The notes beneath the pieces were generated by a model. It had not been told where the DNA came from, did no database searches, and saw only the letters and a program-made list of their open reading frames with translations. From an uncultured Ruminococcus sp. (GTDB lineage: Bacteria; Bacillota; Clostridia; Oscillospirales; Acutalibacteraceae): DNA of 9,873 bases. The position numbers and the translations under genes are program-made. This document shows, piece after piece, positions 6,310-9,873 of this stretch. The stretch's first letter is position 1; each line of letters opens with the position of its first letter. Location: positions 1 through 9,873 of the forward strand of contig CADCON010000109.1 of the NCBI GenBank assembly GCA_902803035.1, given 5' to 3'.

Positions 6310-7388
6310 TCAGTCGCCGTCTTTTCTGTCCCACAGCGTATAGTCATAGTAGGTGATGTACGGCGAACAGAGGAAGGCATTCCATATTTCCCCGTAAGGC
6401 GCGTCCGTCTGAATTTCCGCGTAGCACGGCCGCCCGTTTCTGTCGGTCAGCTCGTAGTAATGCTCATAGGCGTCGGAATGGACGTACTTCCGGAGGGCGT
6501 TGGGCTGACCGAGTTTTTCCTTTAGTTCCGGCGCGTCCAGCCGTTTGTATTCCCTGAGCAGGTCACGCAGCTCGTCCGCCGTGAGCTTCGGGGTGTCGGT
6601 GGGCGTCCAGAGCAGCGGCTGATCGGCAATCAGGCGGGGCACACCTCGTCCGGGCTTTGAATGTCGCACAGCAGGAAGACGTCGTTCATGTAATGGGTAT
6701 CGCGGTCATATTCGTCAAAGAAGACTGCCGCGGCTTCGAGATTCATGACCTTCAGGCTGGTCACGCCCACCTTGTCCGGCTCGTCGGTGTTGCTGTAGCA
6801 GAAATCAATGCTGACGTAATGCCATTTCCCGTCAAGTATGAGGCTGAAATGCGTGTTGCAAGCCTTGATATGGCTTCCGCTGTCGTAGGTGCCGGAGCCG
6901 CCGGTGTTCTTGTTTCTGGGCTGGCATTCTGAAAGCCCCGCTGGATACGCCGCGAAAAATGCGTCTACAGCGTCATTGAAGCCCGCCGTCCCCTGCAGTT
7001 CGGGGGTAAAATTCCGGGAGAAGGCCTCGCGGTCGCCCTGATCGGCGGCGGTGAACAGGGCCTTGATGATTTCGTCCCCCGCCTGCGTGTCGTAGACCCA
7101 TTCGCTGCGCCAGCGGTCGGGGACACATTCGTATTGCGCCGGATGGAGCGCGGTGTCTATGAGGGACGAAGCGGCAAAGATGAAGGGAGCCGACGCCGCC
7201 AGAACCGACAGCCCCAGCAGGACAGAGCCGATGACAATGCAGACAACGGGGGCTTTTTTGCCGATGGTTTTGTTCCTGCGTCTGGTGACGATACCGACGA
7301 TCAGCAGGATAAGACCTGCGAGAAACATCCCGCCAAGAAGGATGGCGGCGATAATGATAAAGATAAGAAGCATTGAGATAAACGCCAT
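6310..7388 (-). pseudogene. Frameshifted tandem paralog of the two-helix membrane-anchored protein
   Basis: Two overlapping frames on the minus strand (7388-6630 and, in another frame, reaching 6310) together match the neighbouring 353-residue protein end to end: two N-terminal helices with a basic TRRRNKTIGKK loop, then the GDREAFSRNFTPE, VDAFFAAYPAGLS, DKVGVTSLKVMNLEAAAV and CDIQSPDE motifs in the first frame, and the RLIADQP, then YYELTDRNGRPCYAEIQTD and FLCSPY motifs in the second. The break falls at the run of four G at 6636-6639 (C on the coding strand). One extra base there would join the frames into about 359 residues, close to the paralog's length. Start ATG 7388 has AGGAGGG 7 bases upstream and follows the DUF523-GNAT stop by 21 bases. 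As written it gives a 252-residue product ending in TGA. It could be a recent pseudogene or a one-base sequence error. Confidence 0.8.
6636..6639 (-). other. Frameshift point in the paralog
   Basis: The coding strand reads GAG GTG TGC CCC GCC TGA, where the paralog has Asp-Glu-Tyr-Asn-Ala-Arg-Leu-Ile. A fifth C in this run would give Asp-Glu-Val-Cys-Pro-Arg-Leu-Ile-Ala and continue in frame to 6310. A one-base loss in a C-run is the simplest explanation. Confidence 0.75.
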
Positions 7389-7409
7389 TCCTTTTCCCTC
7401 CTGAACGCG

Positions 7410-8351
7410 TTATAATGGACGCTCCGCCACCGTGACGGTGTAAAGGCCGGCGTCATATGTCATGCCGGTTTCCAAAAAGCCGTTCTTGTGCCAGAATCCG
7501 GCTGCCTGCGGATTGTCGCTGACCCAGCCAAGCCTTACGGCGGAAAGCCCGACGCCTTTCAGATAACGGCACAGCTCGTCGATGATGCCGCTTCCCACGC
7601 CGGCGTTCTGCACGGAAGCATCGGTCATAAAGAAGCCGATGAAGGCGGTTTTTTCGTCGGGATACGCCATGATGAAATCCATCACAGCGATGAGCTTATC
7701 CCCATCGGAATAGCCGACGTAATACTTGTCAGAATAGTCCTTTCGCGGCGGCAGGGCTTTCATGTCGTGCAGAATGCTCCGCTCCGTGACGAAGGGCGGG
7801 CAGTACCGGTAAAACTGCGGATTTCCGCGGCACAATGCCAAAACGGCGGGAATGTCGGAATGATGCAGACAGCGCACGGAGTAGCGTTCGGAAAAACCGG
7901 ACACATCGATTTTCATGACGCGCCCGCCGTCCTTTGCAAAATCCTCCGCATCCATTACCCTGAATCCATTTTCCGTGAGCAGCGACGCGAATATCCCTTC
8001 GCCCGGAATGAGCCGGCCGGAGAAGCTGCCGTCGTAAATCTGCCTTGCGCCGCAGGACGGGCTGCGGGATTGTAATATCGCAAGGTCGATGTTTTCTCTT
8101 TCCGCCATCGCAAGGCATTTTTCCGCGCCGTCGCGGAATTCCCTGTTCCTGCTCTCTCCGGCGGTGTTCATCACCTCGCCGTTCACGATCTCGCAGGGCA
8201 GGCGGGGAACAGAGAGACCTCCCGCCACTTCGGGGCAGGCGGGAATGACTTTATGCCTTTCGGAAAGCGCGGCGATGGTGGGATTGAAATTATCGCCGCC
8301 GTTGTACTTGCATTTTTGCCCCAGCAGGCAGGCGCTGACCAGGATTTTCAT
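7410..8351 (-). CDS. DUF523 (TudS-type) domain fused to a GNAT acetyltransferase
   Basis: A 313-residue two-domain protein. Residues 1 to about 148 are a complete DUF523 domain: KILVSACLLGQKCKYNGG (2-19) with Cys8 and Cys14, PACPEVAGGL (38-46) with Cys39, and QSRSPSCG (94-101) with Cys100. Family members such as TudS use conserved cysteines to hold an iron-sulfur cluster and remove sulfur from thiouracil; whether this one does so is inference. Residues about 155-313 are a GNAT domain, with the acetyl-CoA loop QNAGVG (248-253) and a C-terminal SDNPQAAGFWHKNGF (278-292) typical of the fold. It is cytoplasmic, with no membrane segment. The start at 8351 has GGTGAG 8 bases upstream and overlaps the stop of the 60-aa gene by ATGA, so translation is likely coupled. 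The acetylated substrate is unknown. Confidence 0.92.
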   Translation of the reverse strand: MKILVSACLLGQKCKYNGGDNFNPTIAALSERHKVIPACPEVAGGLSVPRLPCEIVNGEVMNTAGESRNREFRDGAEKCLAMAERENIDLAILQSRSPSCGARQIYDGSFSGRLIPGEGIFASLLTENGFRVMDAEDFAKDGGRVMKIDVSGFSERYSVRCLHHSDIPAVLALCRGNPQFYRYCPPFVTERSILHDMKALPPRKDYSDKYYVGYSDGDKLIAVMDFIMAYPDEKTAFIGFFMTDASVQNAGVGSGIIDELCRYLKGVGLSAVRLGWVSDNPQAAGFWHKNGFLETGMTYDAGLYTVTVAERPL

Positions 8352-8530
8352 GGCTGTGACTCACCGTCCTTGTGATGGTCAATGTACTGCCCGTCTACGA
8401 TGGTCCGGAATCCGCCGCCGAAATACCAGCCGTTTGCTTCGATGAACGTAATGAATGAATCGATCACTTTGTCCTGAGATACCTCCGGCGGGATTTCAAT
8501 GCAGCCCTGTATTTCGATTTCCTTTCGCAT
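8348..8530 (-). CDS. Small 60-residue conserved-looking protein, coupled to DUF523-GNAT
   Basis: The start at 8530 has GGAG (8542-8539), directly after the SDR stop codon, at 8 bases' distance, and the stop TGA overlaps the next start as ATGA. The product is compact and soluble, rich in charged residues, with an N-terminal beta-like EIEIQGCIEI, a central helix (KVIDSFITFIEANGW) and a glycine-rich turn GWYFGGGFRTIVDG (34-47). The beta-helix-beta pattern looks like a folded domain, not random translation. I recall similar short unnamed proteins in Clostridia but cannot name a family. Tight packing between the SDR and DUF523-GNAT genes suggests it works with one of them. One cysteine (Cys10) is present. 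Confidence 0.85.
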   Translation of the reverse strand: MRKEIEIQGCIEIPPEVSQDKVIDSFITFIEANGWYFGGGFRTIVDGQYIDHHKDGESQP

Positions 8531-8542
8531 ACTGCCTTCTCC

Positions 8543-9337
8543 TTATCTGTACAGTATTTTTTTGATGATCCAGAATCTTGCGTTCTTGGGAAGCACATCC
8601 AGCAGAATCAGCAAACTGTTCCGGTTGATGGAATAGGCGAACGCCGGCTTCTTGCGGCTGCATATTCTATACAGCTTCGCGGCGATTTTTGCGGGCGGAA
8701 TCCTTCGGGCTTCCACATTGTCCACGATCTCCCGGAACCGCTTGGCATTGAAGGCGTAGAGCTTGGTGTTTCCGCAGAAGGCGTCCAGCGCGCGTGTGGA
8801 CGCGCCGATCATGCCGGTGTCAACCGCGCCGGCGCGCAGCACCGACACGCTGATTCCCAGCAGCTGCAGCTCCATACGCAGCGAATAGGCATACCGGTCG
8901 AGAGCCGTCTTGGTAATGCCGTACAAGCCGGTGAAGGGCAGAGGGTCGCGCACGGCCAGCTCGCTGGTAAGCAGAATGATTCTTGCGCCCTTTTTCAGCA
9001 GCGGAAGGAAGGCGCGGTTGATGAGATACGCCCCGCCGAGATTGACGCGGAAGGCGCGCTCGAATTCCGACGGCGGCATTTCCACGAGAGAATCCAGCAT
9101 ATAGATGCCCGCCAGATGAATGACGCCGCACAGCGCGTCCGTCTGCGTGCGGATGAATTCCAAAGCGGCGGTCACGCTGGTTTCGTCGGTCACGTCCGCC
9201 CTGACGGGGATGACGTTTTCGCGGGGCGTACATTCGTCCCTGTCGAGGGCAAACACCCGATACCCGCGTGCGCGGAAATAATCCACGACGGCCTTTCCCA
9301 TGCCGCCGTTCGCGCCGGTAATCAGAATGTCTTTCAT
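8543..9337 (-). CDS. Short-chain dehydrogenase/reductase (SDR)
   Basis: A 264-residue classical SDR. Cofactor loop TGANGGMG (7-14); Asp32 at the end of the second strand (ALDRD) favours NAD(H) over NADP(H); HLAG (74-77) takes the place of the usual NNAG; the catalytic triad residues are Ser125 (LLTSELA), Tyr139 and Lys143 (YGITK). The C-terminal 25 residues are hydrophobic and basic, and may touch the membrane or a lipid-like substrate. Substrate unknown. ATG 9337 is used because an in-frame TTG at 9361 would leave almost no leader after the predicted promoter; neither has a strong ribosome site, so initiation may be weak. It is the first gene of the minus-strand run, 12 bases before the 60-aa gene. 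Confidence 0.93.
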   Translation of the reverse strand: MKDILITGANGGMGKAVVDYFRARGYRVFALDRDECTPRENVIPVRADVTDETSVTAALEFIRTQTDALCGVIHLAGIYMLDSLVEMPPSEFERAFRVNLGGAYLINRAFLPLLKKGARIILLTSELAVRDPLPFTGLYGITKTALDRYAYSLRMELQLLGISVSVLRAGAVDTGMIGASTRALDAFCGNTKLYAFNAKRFREIVDNVEARRIPPAKIAAKLYRICSRKKPAFAYSINRNSLLILLDVLPKNARFWIIKKILYR

Positions 9338-9377
9338 ATCGTGATCATCTTTTCTTTGCAAAACTCAATTCTTTATC

Positions 9378-9406
9378 ATTATATATTCAAATTCTAAATA
9401 ATTCAA
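9378..9406 (-). promoter_or_regulatory. Promoter for the SDR-led gene cluster
   Basis: On the minus strand TTGAAT (9406-9401), a 17-base spacer and a perfect TATAAT (9383-9378) lie in a distinctly AT-rich stretch between a terminator and the SDR gene. The start would be near 9371, about 33 bases before the ATG at 9337. It follows directly on the terminator of the upstream gene, which supports a fresh transcription start here. Confidence 0.7.
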
Positions 9407-9410
9407 TCCC

Positions 9411-9456
9411 AAAAATAATAAAAACCTCTCCAGCCGACAATGGCAAAAGAGGTTTT
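9411..9456 (-). terminator. Rho-independent terminator of the gene at 9465-9872
   Basis: On the minus strand AAAACCTCT (9456-9448) pairs with AGAGGTTTT (9429-9421), with a further GCC/GGC pairing inside the 18-base loop, followed by a T-rich tail TATTATTTTT (9420-9411). It begins 8 bases after the stop codon and separates this gene from the SDR cluster. Confidence 0.85.
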
Positions 9457-9464
9457 GGTAAAAA

Positions 9465-9872
9465 TTATCTCTTTTTGTAGAGAATCAGTTCCGGATTCTC
9501 GCCTTCCGCCTCGTAGGTGCAGATAAGGATAAAATCCCTGTTGGCCAGTACGCCGAAGCAGCGGCCTCCGCCGGATTCCGATTCTAATTGATTGCCAAGA
9601 TAGGTTGTTCCGTCGTGGAGGAATTTCGCCTTCTGCCCGCCGGGCAGCGTGTATTCCAGATTGACGTAGCCGCCTACAAGCGCGTTGAGTGTTTTCAGCT
9701 CCGGCATACCCTCGATATGAAGATCGTTGATCTCAGCGATGAGCTTTTTCTTGAATTCCTCAAATTCGCCATTGTCACTCAGTTCGTCATATCGCTTCCA
9801 GTAGTCAAGCTGGGGGAGCTTCTGCTTCATGTAGGCGCGCGCCTGTTCCTCGGTGAAGTTTTCATTCACCAT
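9465..9872 (-). CDS. Unknown soluble protein, reaching the window edge
   Basis: A frame of 135 residues ending in TAA at 9467-9465. An ATG lies at 9872, one base from the window end, so it could be the start or an internal methionine; no upstream sequence is available to tell. The N-terminal half (EEQARAYMKQKLPQLDYW, then EFEEFKKKLIAEINDLH) is charged and helical. The second half looks beta-rich, with a glycine-rich segment LESESGGGRCFGVLAN and a final LILYKKR. No signal peptide or membrane helix is visible. I do not recognise a family. It has its own terminator and is not part of the SDR-led cluster. Confidence 0.65.
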   Translation of the reverse strand: MVNENFTEEQARAYMKQKLPQLDYWKRYDELSDNGEFEEFKKKLIAEINDLHIEGMPELKTLNALVGGYVNLEYTLPGGQKAKFLHDGTTYLGNQLESESGGGRCFGVLANRDFILICTYEAEGENPELILYKKR

Positions 9873-9873
9873 G

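Noticed and set aside
6002..6334. Overlapping minus-strand frame starting at ATG 6268 or earlier
   Set aside because: The ribosome site GGGAG directly abuts the ATG at 6268, and the product lacks the helices and motifs shared by the two paralogs; the frame starting at 6258 has them.
7488..8075. A 195-residue open frame on the + strand
   Set aside because: Antisense to the DUF523-GNAT gene; no motif or ribosome site of its own.
9407..9464. RNA gene or riboswitch in the AT-rich gap
   Set aside because: The gap is explained by a terminator next to a promoter; there is no tRNA-like or aptamer-like structure.

Overview
The window looks like chromosomal DNA of a fairly GC-rich Clostridia-type Firmicute (Oscillospiraceae/Ruminococcaceae-like). 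The grounds are strong GGAGG-type ribosome sites, tight spacing with 4-base start/stop overlaps, and the families present: an ABC-F ATPase, an Alum_res (methionine gamma-lyase family) enzyme, a DUF421/DUF4363 pair, and a DUF523 protein. No tRNA, rRNA, CRISPR array, insertion sequence or phage gene was seen. This reads as ordinary core/accessory chromosome, not a mobile island.

Layout. At 2-580 (+) is the 3' end of a multi-pass (YIP1-like) membrane protein, closed by a strong hairpin terminator at 614-655. That terminator also lies just past the end of a convergent ABC-F gene (657-2159, -). A divergent promoter region (about 2174-2300) drives the ABC-F gene leftward and, rightward, a small three-helix membrane protein plus an Alum_res-type PLP enzyme (2317-3967, +). 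From 9406 down to 4010 everything is on the minus strand and closely packed. In transcription order it is an SDR oxidoreductase, a 60-aa small protein, a DUF523-GNAT fusion, two tandem paralogous membrane-anchored proteins (the first-transcribed copy frameshifted), then DUF421 and DUF4363 proteins. A consensus-like promoter sits just before the SDR gene. A separate minus-strand gene (9465-9872) ends at its own terminator upstream of that promoter and runs to the window edge.

How the genes work together. The SDR, 60-aa and DUF523-GNAT genes are very likely co-translated (12-base gap, then an ATGA overlap). The two paralogs follow within 21 and 51 bases, so they probably share the transcript. 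DUF421 and DUF4363 overlap by GTGA and form a known membrane pair. A 114-base leader with two perfect inverted repeats separates them from the paralogs, so they may be controlled separately. Small three-helix protein and Alum_res enzyme share one promoter.

Most notable points: the ABC-F reading frame has no conventional start codon where one is expected (ACG sits at the right distance from the ribosome site); a DUF523 (TudS-type) domain is fused to a GNAT acetyltransferase behind a coupled micro-gene; one of two tandem paralogs carries a one-base frameshift; and the DUF421 leader has a possible two-hairpin switch covering both candidate ribosome sites. No wholly new multi-gene system can be claimed from sequence alone.
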